Shown one piece after another: positions 23,372 through 32,277 of a DNA stretch of 33,324 nucleotides. Every line of letters begins with the position of its first letter. The first letter of the stretch is position 1. The notes beneath the pieces were generated by a model, which was not told the origin of the DNA, searched no databases, and saw only the letters and a program-made list of their open reading frames with translations. The position numbers and the translations under genes are program-made. The stretch spans positions 1 through 33,324 of the forward strand of contig JAUWJS010000010.1 of the NCBI GenBank assembly GCA_030607575.1, given 5' to 3'. Origin of the DNA: Candidatus Heimdallarchaeota archaeon (lineage in GTDB: Archaea; Asgardarchaeota; Heimdallarchaeia; Heimdallarchaeales; Heimdallarchaeaceae).

Positions 23372-23395
23372 ATTATCATCGAAATTTATGATAAT
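23372..23395. terminator. Hairpin between convergent operons
   Basis: ATTATCAT and ATGATAAT pair perfectly across an eight-base loop, midway between the GTPase operon end and the protease stop codon. Upstream T-runs near 23311-23325 could terminate the plus-strand operon. A bidirectional terminator is plausible. Confidence 0.4.
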
Positions 23396-23429
23396 TCATT
23401 ATTATGTAGCTCATCATGATTAGGTTTTG

Positions 23430-23888
23430 TTATGATATTAAAGCAATTACTTCTTTAACTGCTCTTTCTATCTCTTTAGAAGGGGCTTGCATAAATTCAA
23501 CTGATTTAGCCTGAGCCCCTATGAACAAGAACTCCTTTTTTTGAATTTCAACTAACTCTTTTATCTGAAGTAAAGGAATTGAATGACTTGTTAAAGGTCT
23601 TATATAATCTGATATATCAGCTGTTACAAGCACTGACCCTGGTTTAGCTCCATAATCTATCGCATCTATAATCACTACAACATCATAGATGTCTTTACTT
23701 ATTATATCTACAAGAAAAACAGATATATCTTCAGCTTCTTCAGAAAAAACATTCTTAGGATAAAATTCTACTAGTTTCTCAGCTACCATCAAACCAAAAG
23801 CATCATCTGCTCTATCTCTATTGCCAAAACAAAAAAAAGCTATTCTAGAAGGTTCAATGTTATGAAAAAAAGAGAGGGGAGGTGGCAC
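23430..23888 (-). CDS. [NiFe] hydrogenase maturation protease
   Basis: The 152-residue protein matches the HycI/HyaD/FrcD endopeptidase family: FGNRDRADDAFG near the N-terminus with the nickel-sensing Asp, IDAIDYGAKPGS in the middle and SHSIPL with His. It removes the short C-terminal peptide of the large subunit after nickel insertion. It starts at GTG directly after the TAA of the large-subunit gene, so it is the last gene of the group 3b operon. Substrate choice between this operon's large subunit and the one at 29377 cannot be read, but position favours the former. Confidence 0.9.
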   Translation of the reverse strand: MPPPLSFFHNIEPSRIAFFCFGNRDRADDAFGLMVAEKLVEFYPKNVFSEEAEDISVFLVDIISKDIYDVVVIIDAIDYGAKPGSVLVTADISDYIRPLTSHSIPLLQIKELVEIQKKEFLFIGAQAKSVEFMQAPSKEIERAVKEVIALIS

Positions 23889-25178
23889 TTATTGTTTCAC
23901 CAATTTAACCATGTGACAGCTACAACTTATGCAAGGATCATATGCTCTTGCAATCATTTCTAACTGAAGCTCAGTATCCGGATTATCTTCTGCTAAGAGT
24001 TTCTCTGCGGCTGTTTTAATGAATTCTTCAACATCATCTAAGAACTGTGCAGTCGGAGTAATGATGTCTGCGTGGACTATTTTATGATCTTTGATCTCAT
24101 AAGAGTGGTATAAAGTTCCTCTTGGAGCTTCTACAGCAGCTGTTCCTTTACCATCCATTTCGTAGTTAGTTACTATTTCAGAATCTGGCAAAGCTTTGAT
24201 TTGATCTATCAATCCTGGTATTTGTTCAAAACACCAGAGAGCTTCAATTAATTGTGCCATATTGTTGTATATTGGATTTACTTTCCACTTGTCATTATAG
24301 TATTTGTCGAATTTCTCTTTTGCTTCTCCAGTAAGTCTATCTCCAATGAGTATTAATCTGGCTAATGCACCTACTGTAAATGGTTTATCGTTGTATTTTG
24401 ATCTCTTGGCATAACTGTGCTCTACAACACGTTCATTGGTTAGTTTTTTATAATCCTCTACAGGATATTCTTCTCCTGTTGAAATAAGAATTGTTTCTCC
24501 TTCAAAACCAAATTTTCCATTAGCTGGATTGCAGCACATGAATTGAGTTTCTCTCTCACAATAGTCAGGAATTGGTAATGTACCCCAAACTTCAATGAAA
24601 GCCGAAATCTTTTCCTTGAATTCAACTGCTTTTTCAGCAAAATAATCTAATTCTTCATCAGTTGGAACTCTTCCAAAACCACCAATCAGAGCATTTTCTC
24701 CATGGATTTTTCTTCCATGAAGAAGTTTCATCAATTCAGTTCCATATTTCTTCATTACTACTGCTTCAACTACAGTGTCTGTGTGAGTAGGAAGCATTGC
24801 AATAGCAGAAGCTTGTTTAAAGAAATCTGGTAGTGCTAAATAATATACGTGCAGCACATGGCTTTCTATATATTCTGCATAATGCCAAAGATGTCTAAGT
24901 AACTGAGTCTTTTCTGGAACTTTAACCTTTAGAGCTTTTTCAATTGCACTAATTGAAGCATTTCTATGAGAAACTGTACATATTGCACAAATTCTAGCTA
25001 CTAGTGAAATGTTTTCATGAATAGTTTTACCTCTAACAAGGGCTTCAATCATTCTTGGGCCTTCGAAAATGTCCACAAGAACTTTGTCTACTTTTCCATC
25101 CTTTGTATATACTTGAATTCCTCCGTCTCCTTCAACTCTAGCAAGCACATCTACACTAATTATCTTTTCACTCATCAT
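23889..25178 (-). CDS. hydA: Group 3b [NiFe] hydrogenase large (alpha) subunit
   Basis: The 429-residue catalytic subunit carries the two NiFe-site motifs: RICAICTVSH (C64, C67) and DPCISCSCH near the C-terminus (C416, C419, H422). Seven residues after His422 would be removed by the protease encoded next. With HydD, HydG and HydB it forms a cytosolic, reversible NADP(H)-linked hydrogenase, called sulfhydrogenase in Pyrococcus, where the gene order is also hydB-G-D-A. It overlaps the small-subunit gene by four bases (ATGA), with GGTGA just upstream. In this organism it could oxidise H2 to make NADPH or vent excess reductant. Confidence 0.92.
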   Translation of the reverse strand: MMSEKIISVDVLARVEGDGGIQVYTKDGKVDKVLVDIFEGPRMIEALVRGKTIHENISLVARICAICTVSHRNASISAIEKALKVKVPEKTQLLRHLWHYAEYIESHVLHVYYLALPDFFKQASAIAMLPTHTDTVVEAVVMKKYGTELMKLLHGRKIHGENALIGGFGRVPTDEELDYFAEKAVEFKEKISAFIEVWGTLPIPDYCERETQFMCCNPANGKFGFEGETILISTGEEYPVEDYKKLTNERVVEHSYAKRSKYNDKPFTVGALARLILIGDRLTGEAKEKFDKYYNDKWKVNPIYNNMAQLIEALWCFEQIPGLIDQIKALPDSEIVTNYEMDGKGTAAVEAPRGTLYHSYEIKDHKIVHADIITPTAQFLDDVEEFIKTAAEKLLAEDNPDTELQLEMIARAYDPCISCSCHMVKLVKQ

Positions 25179-25969
25179 TTTTCACCCTTTAAAGCTAGCT
25201 CTGTGGCTTCGCCTCCAAACATCATCAACTTCCTTTTCGCATCTTCTTCAGTTAAACCGATTTCAATCAACTTCTCAATCATTGATTCAAAGTTTGCTCC
25301 TTCGTATGCTCCAAAGCATCCAACACAAGGAACACCAAAGGTAGGACAACATGCATCACAACCGCCAGCTGTAACTGGACCCAAACAATATTCTCCGTGT
25401 AACAAGAAGCAATCATTTCCTTGGAATTTGCATTCAATGCATACAGGATAAGGATATTTAGAAGGTTTTAAGCCACTAATTAATTTAGTATAAATTGGAA
25501 TGAAATTTTCCTTAGCAATAGGACACCCTGGGATTGAAAAATCGACTTCTATGAATTTATGAATAGGTTTTGCAGGTATTGGATTTCCAACTAATTCACT
25601 GAATTCAGGAATCTTTCCATCTTTACCATATACAAGTAGCATTCTCTCTTCGAATTCTTTCTCATTGTCACCAAGATATTGAATTCCACCGTGAGTAGCG
25701 CAGGTTCCGAGAGCTACAACAATGTCTGCTTTTTTTCTAATTTCTTTAAGTTCTGCAAGCTGTTTGTCAGTGTTAATACTTCCTTCAACAAGAGCAATAT
25801 CTACATGTTCAACCTCTTGATGAGATTGAGCCATATGGAAGAATTTTATATCAGCACTTGTAAAGAAATCAACCAATTCATCTTCCATGTGAAGTATAGC
25901 AAGTTGATCTCCAGCACAGCCTGAAAATCCGAAAACACCTACAACAGGTTTCTTTTCTCTCTTCCACAT
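25175..25969 (-). CDS. hydD: Group 3b [NiFe] hydrogenase small (delta) subunit
   Basis: The 264-residue electron-transfer subunit has the proximal cluster pattern SGCAGDQ, GTCATHGG and PGCPIAKEN, then the distal pattern CIECKFQGNDC and CLGPVTAGGCDACCP with VPCVGC, giving cysteines for three [4Fe-4S] clusters. There is no twin-arginine signal, so it stays in the cytosol. It passes electrons between the NiFe site and the HydG/HydB module. It lies one base after the HydG stop codon and overlaps the large-subunit gene. Confidence 0.92.
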   Translation of the reverse strand: MWKREKKPVVGVFGFSGCAGDQLAILHMEDELVDFFTSADIKFFHMAQSHQEVEHVDIALVEGSINTDKQLAELKEIRKKADIVVALGTCATHGGIQYLGDNEKEFEERMLLVYGKDGKIPEFSELVGNPIPAKPIHKFIEVDFSIPGCPIAKENFIPIYTKLISGLKPSKYPYPVCIECKFQGNDCFLLHGEYCLGPVTAGGCDACCPTFGVPCVGCFGAYEGANFESMIEKLIEIGLTEEDAKRKLMMFGGEATELALKGEK

Positions 25970-25970
25970 C

Positions 25971-26825
25971 TTAGATCAGCTCCTTAATATGTTGAACGTC
26001 ATAATAGGTAAAAACTGGACCTTCTAAACAGGTGTATCTGCCACCAATAGCACAGTGACCACAATGACCTTGACCACATTTCATTCTGCGTTCAAGTGTC
26101 ATCAAGATTTGATCCTTTGGAATTTTCAGTTTAAGTAGCTCTTGAATTACATATTTGTACATTATTGGAGGACCACAAATGATAGCAGTTGTTTTTTCAC
26201 TTACAACTCTGTCTACAATCTTTGGAAATAATGTTGTTACAACACCTTCATTATAAGGCCATTCTCCAGTATCATCCTTATCAACAGATAAATGGGATTC
26301 TATGATTCCTCTTTGAGCCATAGCTATGATATCATCTCTATATAACATATCAGCTGGACTTCTAGCTCCATTTAAGAAAAATACTTGATTAAATTCTTCT
26401 CTTCTATCTTCCACGTAAAGAAGTACCGATCTCAAAGGAATAGCTCCCAAACCACCTGAAACAATTATCAGATCCTTTCCTCCTAGACTCTCCATGTCAA
26501 ATCCATCTCCATAAGGACCTCGTAGATTGACTATATCACCTACTTTTAGATTGAATAATGCTTCTGTAAATGAACCTACTTTTCGCACTCCAAATTCAAT
26601 GAAATCTGTTCTTGTTGGTGGCGAGGATATTGAAAATACTGCTTCTCCAACACCTGGTAAAGACATAATTGCAAATTGTCCAGGTTTATAATCCTCTTCT
26701 ACAATACTTTCATCTAAGAATTTAAACTTAAAATATCTTGTATCTTCTGTTAAATCTTTCATAGCAAGAATTTTTGCTGGTTGTGTTGTATATGCATGAT
26801 CTCCTTCTTTGGTTGTTATTGTCAT
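25971..26825 (-). CDS. hydG: Group 3b hydrogenase FAD/NAD(P)-binding (gamma) subunit
   Basis: The 284-residue protein is a ferredoxin-NADP reductase-like flavoprotein. It has a FAD-binding barrel with PGQFAIMSLPG and FSISSPP, a nucleotide site IVSGGLGAIPLRSVL, and a C-terminal [2Fe-2S] motif with four Cys (MKCGQGHCGHCAIGGRYTC). It exchanges electrons with NAD(P)H. Its start codon overlaps the HydB stop codon (TAATG). It belongs to the dihydroorotate dehydrogenase electron-transfer (PyrK-like) family, but the context fixes it as HydG. Confidence 0.92.
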   Translation of the reverse strand: MTITTKEGDHAYTTQPAKILAMKDLTEDTRYFKFKFLDESIVEEDYKPGQFAIMSLPGVGEAVFSISSPPTRTDFIEFGVRKVGSFTEALFNLKVGDIVNLRGPYGDGFDMESLGGKDLIIVSGGLGAIPLRSVLLYVEDRREEFNQVFFLNGARSPADMLYRDDIIAMAQRGIIESHLSVDKDDTGEWPYNEGVVTTLFPKIVDRVVSEKTTAIICGPPIMYKYVIQELLKLKIPKDQILMTLERRMKCGQGHCGHCAIGGRYTCLEGPVFTYYDVQHIKELI

Positions 26826-27868
26826 TAGTCACAAACCTCCTGGTTTTCACATACTTCTCCAAACAATGCTTCAGAGACTGTTATCACATTGATATCTACT
26901 GGACAGAAGGTTACACATCTACCGCAACCTACACAGCTTGGTTGTCCCCATTTTCCAATGTATTCCTTTAATTTATGAGTGTAATATAATTTCAATCGAG
27001 CTGTTCTATCTGGTCTGAAATCATGATTACCTGCAACCATTGAATAGTATGGAAGTGTGCAACTATCAAGAATCCTTTCTCTGTATCCATCTTCTGCGTT
27101 CATATTTATCCTATCTTCTACATTGAAGCAGTTGCATGTAGGGCATACAAGACTACAAGTTCCACAAGATAGACATTTTTCACCAAATTGATCCCATACT
27201 TTACTATCATAATTTAGATGAATTATGTCAGCTAAATATTTGAAAGAAGGTATTTCACTCTTAAACATTCCTGACCTCTTTTGTTGCCATCTAACGTAAT
27301 CTTGAATATCTTCTTCTGAAATTTCTTCAGAAAGGAGGTTTTCTGCTTCTATGGCAATACTGAGCCCTTTATCTGATCCTACCCATACAAGATAATGCTT
27401 TTCTAATTCTGTAAAAAACAAATCAAAACCGTCTTCTACCATATCAGTACCTGTTGATTTACAGATACAATTCTCATCAGGAAAGCATGAATGACCTATT
27501 ATTATCAGATTGTTTCTTCGTTTTTCGTAATATGGATCTTTTATGTTCCCTAGGAACAATCTATCCAGGATATTAATTCCGTGAATATCACAAGGATGTA
27601 CTCCTATAACTATTTGAGGTTCATCACTGACAAATACATCAGATTGACCTGTCTTATCATAACGAAGAGTTGGATATCTAGATGGTGTAAGGAATTTTTT
27701 TGGGCCTATAACAGTTCTTTGATAATCGAAATCAAGATCTTCAAATTTCTCGATTTTTTCAAAGGAATAATGCCCGTTTCCTTTTACTGGTCCGAAGAGT
27801 TGTCCTTTAGTTTTTATTAGCTCAATGAACTCTGGAAACCTATCCTTAGACATCTTATAAGTTTTCAT
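26825..27868 (-). CDS. hydB: Group 3b hydrogenase iron-sulfur (beta) subunit
   Basis: The 347-residue protein has an N-terminal domain with the conserved HPCDIHG and FPDENCIC motifs and two C-terminal ferredoxin-type [4Fe-4S] motifs, CLSCGTCSLVCPTCNC and CVGCGRCVTFCPVD. It is the first gene of the operon, so it sits next to the promoter. In sulfhydrogenases this subunit was linked to sulfur reduction and carries electrons from HydG. A TATA box 28 bases upstream suggests a leaderless transcript. A paralogue lies at 32278 in the divergent operon. Confidence 0.92.
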   Translation of the reverse strand: MKTYKMSKDRFPEFIELIKTKGQLFGPVKGNGHYSFEKIEKFEDLDFDYQRTVIGPKKFLTPSRYPTLRYDKTGQSDVFVSDEPQIVIGVHPCDIHGINILDRLFLGNIKDPYYEKRRNNLIIIGHSCFPDENCICKSTGTDMVEDGFDLFFTELEKHYLVWVGSDKGLSIAIEAENLLSEEISEEDIQDYVRWQQKRSGMFKSEIPSFKYLADIIHLNYDSKVWDQFGEKCLSCGTCSLVCPTCNCFNVEDRINMNAEDGYRERILDSCTLPYYSMVAGNHDFRPDRTARLKLYYTHKLKEYIGKWGQPSCVGCGRCVTFCPVDINVITVSEALFGEVCENQEVCD

Positions 27869-28366
27869 GTCAAGAGAATTTTTAGCATTATACTTATAAG
27901 GTAATCTATATGGATGAGCTATTGAAAATGAGGAATTTTAGAGACATGTAATCAAGTAATTTTGAGTAAAACTCCAAGATTTTTGACATTTATAAAATTT
28001 ACAAACAAGCACTTTATCTGTGTGATTTTTCGACACACAAATTAGAACAAAACTTAGCTATTAATTGTATAAAATATGTATTAGCGACACGTATGATACT
28101 TTGTACAATTGGTTTAAAACTACTTTTAACAACCTAATAGTAGTGTCAACTGTTTGTTTAATTATTCAAACGTTTTATTTGTAAGAAAAACTTATAACAT
28201 ATTATATAGAAGATTTATTAATAAAACATTGATAAAATGCTTGAAGGAGCATCAAATCTACTCTTTATACCACAAGTCACCTTTGTGTTATAAGCCCTAG
28301 AATTTCTTAGATTCCTTTGTTACTTCATTAAATCTACTACATCTATTACTTCCTAAAGGTGAATAA
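27869..28366. promoter_or_regulatory. 498-bp divergent regulatory region between the two hydrogenase operons
   Basis: There is no ORF here. It contains an inverted repeat TGTGTG/CACACA (28019-28039), further GACAC (28086-28090) and GTGTC (28144-28148) copies, and GTTTG/CAAAC (28152-28171). A TATA-like region near 28196-28206 lies ahead of the rightward operon, whose leader is about 130-150 bases. AGGTGA lies five bases before the ATG at 28367. The GACAC-type sites could bind a redox or metal regulator shared by both operons; this is inferred. Confidence 0.5.
27891..27900 (-). promoter_or_regulatory. TATA box of the group 3b operon
   Basis: On the minus strand CTTATAAGTA is centred about 28 bases before the ATG of hydB. 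This predicts transcription from the start codon and a leaderless mRNA. Confidence 0.55.
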
Positions 28367-29380
28367 ATGAATAAAAAAGAAATTGAAGAGAAAAATAGTT
28401 CTAATAGTGATAGCAAGTTACAGCTAGCATTCTACTGGGCTGCCAGTTGTGGTGGTTGCGAAATTGCTGTATTAGATATAAATGAAAAAATTTTGGATGT
28501 TGTTGCTCTTGCTGACATTCTTTTTTGGCCTGTAGCGTTAGATTTCAAGTATAAAGATGTTGAAGCAATGGATGATAATCAAATAGATGTCTGTTTCTTC
28601 AATGGCGCTGTAAGAACTTCTGAACAAAAGCATCTAGCAGAATTGCTTAGAAAAAAATCGAAGACTATGGTAGCTTTTGGTTCGTGTGCCGTTACAGGAG
28701 GTATTCCAGGTCTAGCTAATTTAGCAAGTCGTGAGGAAATATTTCATGTCGCTTACCTTGAGAATCCTTCCACATCTAATCCTCAAGGAATATTACCTAA
28801 AACTGAAGTTGAAGTAAAGGAAGGAATTCTAACTCTCCCCGAATTTTATGATGAAGTAAGGAGTCTCAACCAAGTTATTGATGTTGATTATTACTTACCT
28901 GGTTGTCCACCTCATCCGGATCTTATTATGACAGCTATTGGAGCTATAGTTGAAAACAAACTTCCTCCTAAAGGTTCAGTAATTGGCCCATTAAAATCCG
29001 TTTGTGATGAGTGCAGATTTGAAAAAACAGAAAAGAAAATAGATTCGATAAAAAGAATTTACGAGCTTGAAACAATAGAAGATAAGTGTCTTCTAGAACA
29101 GGGAGTTATTTGTTTAGGACCAGCTACACGAGGAGGGTGTGCTGCACAATGTCTGGATGCCTTTATGCCTTGTACTGGTTGTGGAGGACCAGCTCCTAAT
29201 TCCATTGATCAAGGTGCAAGTATGATGTCCGCTTTGGCGTCTATACTTGGACTAGAGGGAGAAGAAGAAATGAAAGAAGAGGAAGTAGAGAAACTGATTG
29301 AGCAGATAGTCGATCCAGTTGGTACTTTTTACAAATATGGCTTACCAACAGCTATAATCAATAGGAAGGCGAAAGAATGA
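28367..29380 (+). CDS. mvhG: Group 3c-type (Mvh-like) [NiFe] hydrogenase small subunit
   Basis: The 337-residue subunit shows the proximal cluster motif AASCGGCEIAV, GSCAVTGGIPG and PGCPPHPD. It then has the distal cysteines CDECRFEKTE, CLGPATRGGCAAQC and MPCTGCGGPAP, matching F420-non-reducing hydrogenase MvhG. It is cytosolic, with no signal peptide. It moves electrons from the NiFe site to the MvhD-like protein encoded downstream. It is longer than its group 3b counterpart at 25175. It begins the rightward operon with AGGTGA five bases upstream and overlaps the large-subunit gene by four bases. Confidence 0.9.
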   Translation: MNKKEIEEKNSSNSDSKLQLAFYWAASCGGCEIAVLDINEKILDVVALADILFWPVALDFKYKDVEAMDDNQIDVCFFNGAVRTSEQKHLAELLRKKSKTMVAFGSCAVTGGIPGLANLASREEIFHVAYLENPSTSNPQGILPKTEVEVKEGILTLPEFYDEVRSLNQVIDVDYYLPGCPPHPDLIMTAIGAIVENKLPPKGSVIGPLKSVCDECRFEKTEKKIDSIKRIYELETIEDKCLLEQGVICLGPATRGGCAAQCLDAFMPCTGCGGPAPNSIDQGASMMSALASILGLEGEEEMKEEEVEKLIEQIVDPVGTFYKYGLPTAIINRKAKE

Positions 29381-30840
29381 AAAAAACCATTACAATTGAT
29401 CCAGTAACAAGATTAGAGGGACATGGAAAGATAGTTATTTTTCTTACAGAAGAAGGAGATGTTGATAATGTTTATCTTCAAATACCTGAGTTAAGAGGAT
29501 TTGAACGTTTTTCACAAGGAAGAAGAGCAGAAGACATGCCACAAATAACCTCTAGAATATGTGGTGTATGTCCAGTAGCTCATCATTTCGCATCAGCAAA
29601 AGCATTAGATAGGGCTTTTAATGTCGACCCTCCACCAGTTGCCAAAAAGCTTAGAGAATTAATGTATTGTGGATACTTTATTTATGATCACATATTGCAT
29701 TTTTACTATTTAGGAGGACCAGATTTTATTGTAGGTCCAGATGCTCCTGCAGCTAAGAGAAACATATTGGGAGTCATTGAAAAAGCTGGAATTGAAATTG
29801 GTAAAGAAGTCATTAAGCACAGAGCTTATGGACAAAAAATTACAGCTATCTTAGGTGGTAAAGCAACTCATCCCGTCTGTGGTTTACCAGGAGGTGTATC
29901 TAAACCGCTTTCTTCAGAAGAAGTTGACGACATCAAAACAATGGTTACATCATGTGTTGATTTTGCTCAATTCTCACTGAAACTTTTTGATGATATTGTC
30001 CTTAAAAATGAGGATTATGTTAATCTCATTCTAAGTGATCCTTATACTTTGAAGACTTACAACATGGGTTTAGTAGATGAAAATAACAAAGTAAATTTCT
30101 ATGATGGGTTAATTCGTGTAACTGATACTCAAGGAAAAGAATTTCTCAAATTTGATGTTAATGACTATTTCAAACATATCGATGAGCATGTTGAAGAATG
30201 GAGTTATATTAAATTTCCATATCTGAAAAAGATTGGTTGGAAGGGTTTTGTGGATGGTCAAGAAAGCGGCATTTATCGAGTAGGACCACTTGGAAGATTA
30301 AATGCAGCTGATGGAATGACAACACCATTAGCAGATGCAGAGTACAAAAGAATGTACGAAACCTTAGGAGGAAAACCTATCAATTCTACATTAGCTTTTC
30401 ATTGGGCAAGATTAATAGAACTATTATATGCAACAGAAAGAGCTCAAGAGCTGATAAATGAACCAGATATAACTTCCAAAAAAATCAGGAACCCAGTTGG
30501 ACAACCTGGTGAGGGTATAGGAGTTACTGAAGCAGCTCGTGGGACGCTTATTCATCATTATAAACTAGATGAAAAGGGATTAATCGAAAAAGCAAATCTA
30601 GTTGTAGCTACAACTAATAATTCCGCAGCAATTAGTATGTCTGTCAGAGATGCTGCTAAAGGACTTATCAAGAAAGGGGTAGTTAATGATGGACTACTCA
30701 ATATGGTAGAAATGGCTTTTAGAGCATATGATCCTTGTTTTGCATGTGCTACGCATTCACTTCCTGGTCAAATGCTTTTGGAAGTACAAATCTATTCACA
30801 CGATGAAAAATTACTCAAAACCATAAGGAGAGATGTTTAA
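29377..30840 (+). CDS. mvhA: Group 3c-type (Mvh-like) [NiFe] hydrogenase large subunit
   Basis: The 487-residue catalytic subunit has RICGVCPVAHH (C62, C65) and DPCFACATH (C454, C457, H460). It is followed by SLPGQ and a tail of about 27 residues, as in Mvh-type proteins. With MvhG it oxidises H2. In methanogens this enzyme feeds electrons through MvhD to heterodisulfide reductase by flavin-based bifurcation. No Hdr gene is visible in the window. It is translationally coupled to MvhG (ATGA overlap). Confidence 0.92.
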   Translation: MKKTITIDPVTRLEGHGKIVIFLTEEGDVDNVYLQIPELRGFERFSQGRRAEDMPQITSRICGVCPVAHHFASAKALDRAFNVDPPPVAKKLRELMYCGYFIYDHILHFYYLGGPDFIVGPDAPAAKRNILGVIEKAGIEIGKEVIKHRAYGQKITAILGGKATHPVCGLPGGVSKPLSSEEVDDIKTMVTSCVDFAQFSLKLFDDIVLKNEDYVNLILSDPYTLKTYNMGLVDENNKVNFYDGLIRVTDTQGKEFLKFDVNDYFKHIDEHVEEWSYIKFPYLKKIGWKGFVDGQESGIYRVGPLGRLNAADGMTTPLADAEYKRMYETLGGKPINSTLAFHWARLIELLYATERAQELINEPDITSKKIRNPVGQPGEGIGVTEAARGTLIHHYKLDEKGLIEKANLVVATTNNSAAISMSVRDAAKGLIKKGVVNDGLLNMVEMAFRAYDPCFACATHSLPGQMLLEVQIYSHDEKLLKTIRRDV

Positions 30841-31294
30841 AATGACTGTAACTGAAACAAAAACTGAGTTAGAAGAGTTTGAACCCAACATAATAGGGTT
30901 CCTCTGTAATTGGTGCAGTTATGCAGGAGCTGATCTAGCTGGAACCAGTAGGATACAATATCCAGCAAACATTAAGATCATCAAAGTGATGTGTTCGGGA
31001 AGAGTAAATCCAATGTATGTTGTGAATGCTCTTCAACAAGGAGCTGATGGTGTTTTAATCGGAGGGTGTCATCCAGGTGATTGTCACTATCAACATGGAA
31101 ACTTGTTAGCTAGACGACGAATGGTAATTTTGAAAAATCTTTTAGAATCCATTGGGATTGATTCAAGGAGGGTTCGAATGACTTGGGTGAGTGCAGCTGA
31201 AGGCAGGAAATTTGCTGATGTGATCAAAGAAGTAACCGAGGAGATAAAGAAAATTGGTCCAATGAAAGATATTCAGAGGGTGAATGAATGGTAG
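30833..31294 (+). CDS. mvhD: MvhD/FlxD-like [2Fe-2S] electron-transfer protein
   Basis: The 153-residue protein has the MvhD motifs: IIGFLCNWCSYAGADLAG, IIKVMCSGRVNP, GADGVLIGGCHPGDCHY and the tail RMTWVSAAEGRKFADV. MvhD links the hydrogenase to HdrA in methanogens, and the FlxD protein of the FlxABCD-HdrABC complex is a homologue. The ATG at 30833 overlaps the previous gene with AGGAG two bases away. The ATG at 30842 is the alternative and is better spaced after the stop codon. It bridges the hydrogenase genes and the two iron-sulfur genes that follow. Confidence 0.9.
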   Translation: MFKMTVTETKTELEEFEPNIIGFLCNWCSYAGADLAGTSRIQYPANIKIIKVMCSGRVNPMYVVNALQQGADGVLIGGCHPGDCHYQHGNLLARRRMVILKNLLESIGIDSRRVRMTWVSAAEGRKFADVIKEVTEEIKKIGPMKDIQRVNEW

Positions 31295-32271
31295 ATCAGC
31301 AATTGCTTATAGAGGAAGTTAAAGAAATTGTTTCTCGTGATGATGTTAAGTATGTTATTGGTTATAAAAAAGGAACTTATGGTTTTACTGTAAGTCCTGC
31401 ATTTGCTTATTCTCCTGAATATGCTGATAAATTCATCTTTAACCCTTTATGCAAGAAGAATCTAGCTGCTTATCCTATCTTAGAAGATAAACTTCCTTTG
31501 AAAAGGGGAGAAAAAGAGGATAAAAGAAAGATAGGTATTGTTGCTAAAGGGTGTGATACCCGTGCTTTGGTTCAGATAATCCAAGAGAAAGGGCTTAAAC
31601 GAGAGGATATTGTTATTATTGGCATTCCATGTACAGGAGTAATTGATCAAAAGAAAATTATCTCACGATTTCCCAGTGAACCAACCTATTCTGAAATAAC
31701 AGAAGAGCAAGGAGTTTATAAGATCACAATTAATGGGAAAGTTCATGAAATTGCTAAAGAAGAACTGTTAGCAGATTATTGTACTAGTTGTATTGCACCT
31801 AATCCAGTGATTTATGATGTACTTATTGGAGAAGAGGTTGAACCTTGGGAGCTTAAAGAGCATAAGAATCTTGATGTTCTAGAAGAGAAAAGTGTTGGAG
31901 AGCGGTGGGAATATTGGAAAGAACACTTTGATAGATGTATTCGATGTTATGCTTGTAGAGAAGCATGTCCATTGTGTTATTGTAAGGAATGTATGGCAGA
32001 TCTTCTTAATCCTCAGTGGATTAGACGATCTGTAAATCTATCTGAAAATACAGCTTGGAACATTATGCGAGCATATCATCTAGCTGGACGTTGTGTGGGG
32101 TGTGGAGAGTGTGAATCCGTTTGTCCAGTGAATATCCCACTTATGGAATTAAATAAAGAAATTGAGAAAGACGTGAAAAATTTGTTTGAATATACTGCAG
32201 GTATGGACTCAGAAGAAAAACCACTGTTTGGAACATTCCGACCCGATGATCCTGAGGAGTTTATAATGTGA
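31288..32271 (+). CDS. Iron-sulfur protein with F420-hydrogenase-beta-like and dicluster ferredoxin domains (FlxC-like)
   Basis: The 327-residue protein has a region of about residues 85-190 with IVAKGCDTRALVQIIQEKG and IIGIPCTGV, typical of the FrhB/FdhB-like beta family, and ADYCTSCIAPNP. The last third has two [4Fe-4S] motifs, CIRCYACREACPLCYCKEC and CVGCGECESVCPVNIP. It should carry electrons between the flavin subunit and the MvhD-like protein. Order and domain content resemble FlxC of the flx-hdr cluster; this label is an inference. It overlaps the mvhD gene by seven bases. Confidence 0.75.
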   Translation: MVDQQLLIEEVKEIVSRDDVKYVIGYKKGTYGFTVSPAFAYSPEYADKFIFNPLCKKNLAAYPILEDKLPLKRGEKEDKRKIGIVAKGCDTRALVQIIQEKGLKREDIVIIGIPCTGVIDQKKIISRFPSEPTYSEITEEQGVYKITINGKVHEIAKEELLADYCTSCIAPNPVIYDVLIGEEVEPWELKEHKNLDVLEEKSVGERWEYWKEHFDRCIRCYACREACPLCYCKECMADLLNPQWIRRSVNLSENTAWNIMRAYHLAGRCVGCGECESVCPVNIPLMELNKEIEKDVKNLFEYTAGMDSEEKPLFGTFRPDDPEEFIM

Positions 32272-32277
32272 GGTGTT

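Noticed and set aside
25017-25451. 144-residue plus-strand ORF in the track
   Set aside because: It is antisense to hydA and hydD, which are certain genes. Its Ser/Pro/His-rich composition is typical of a shadow frame.
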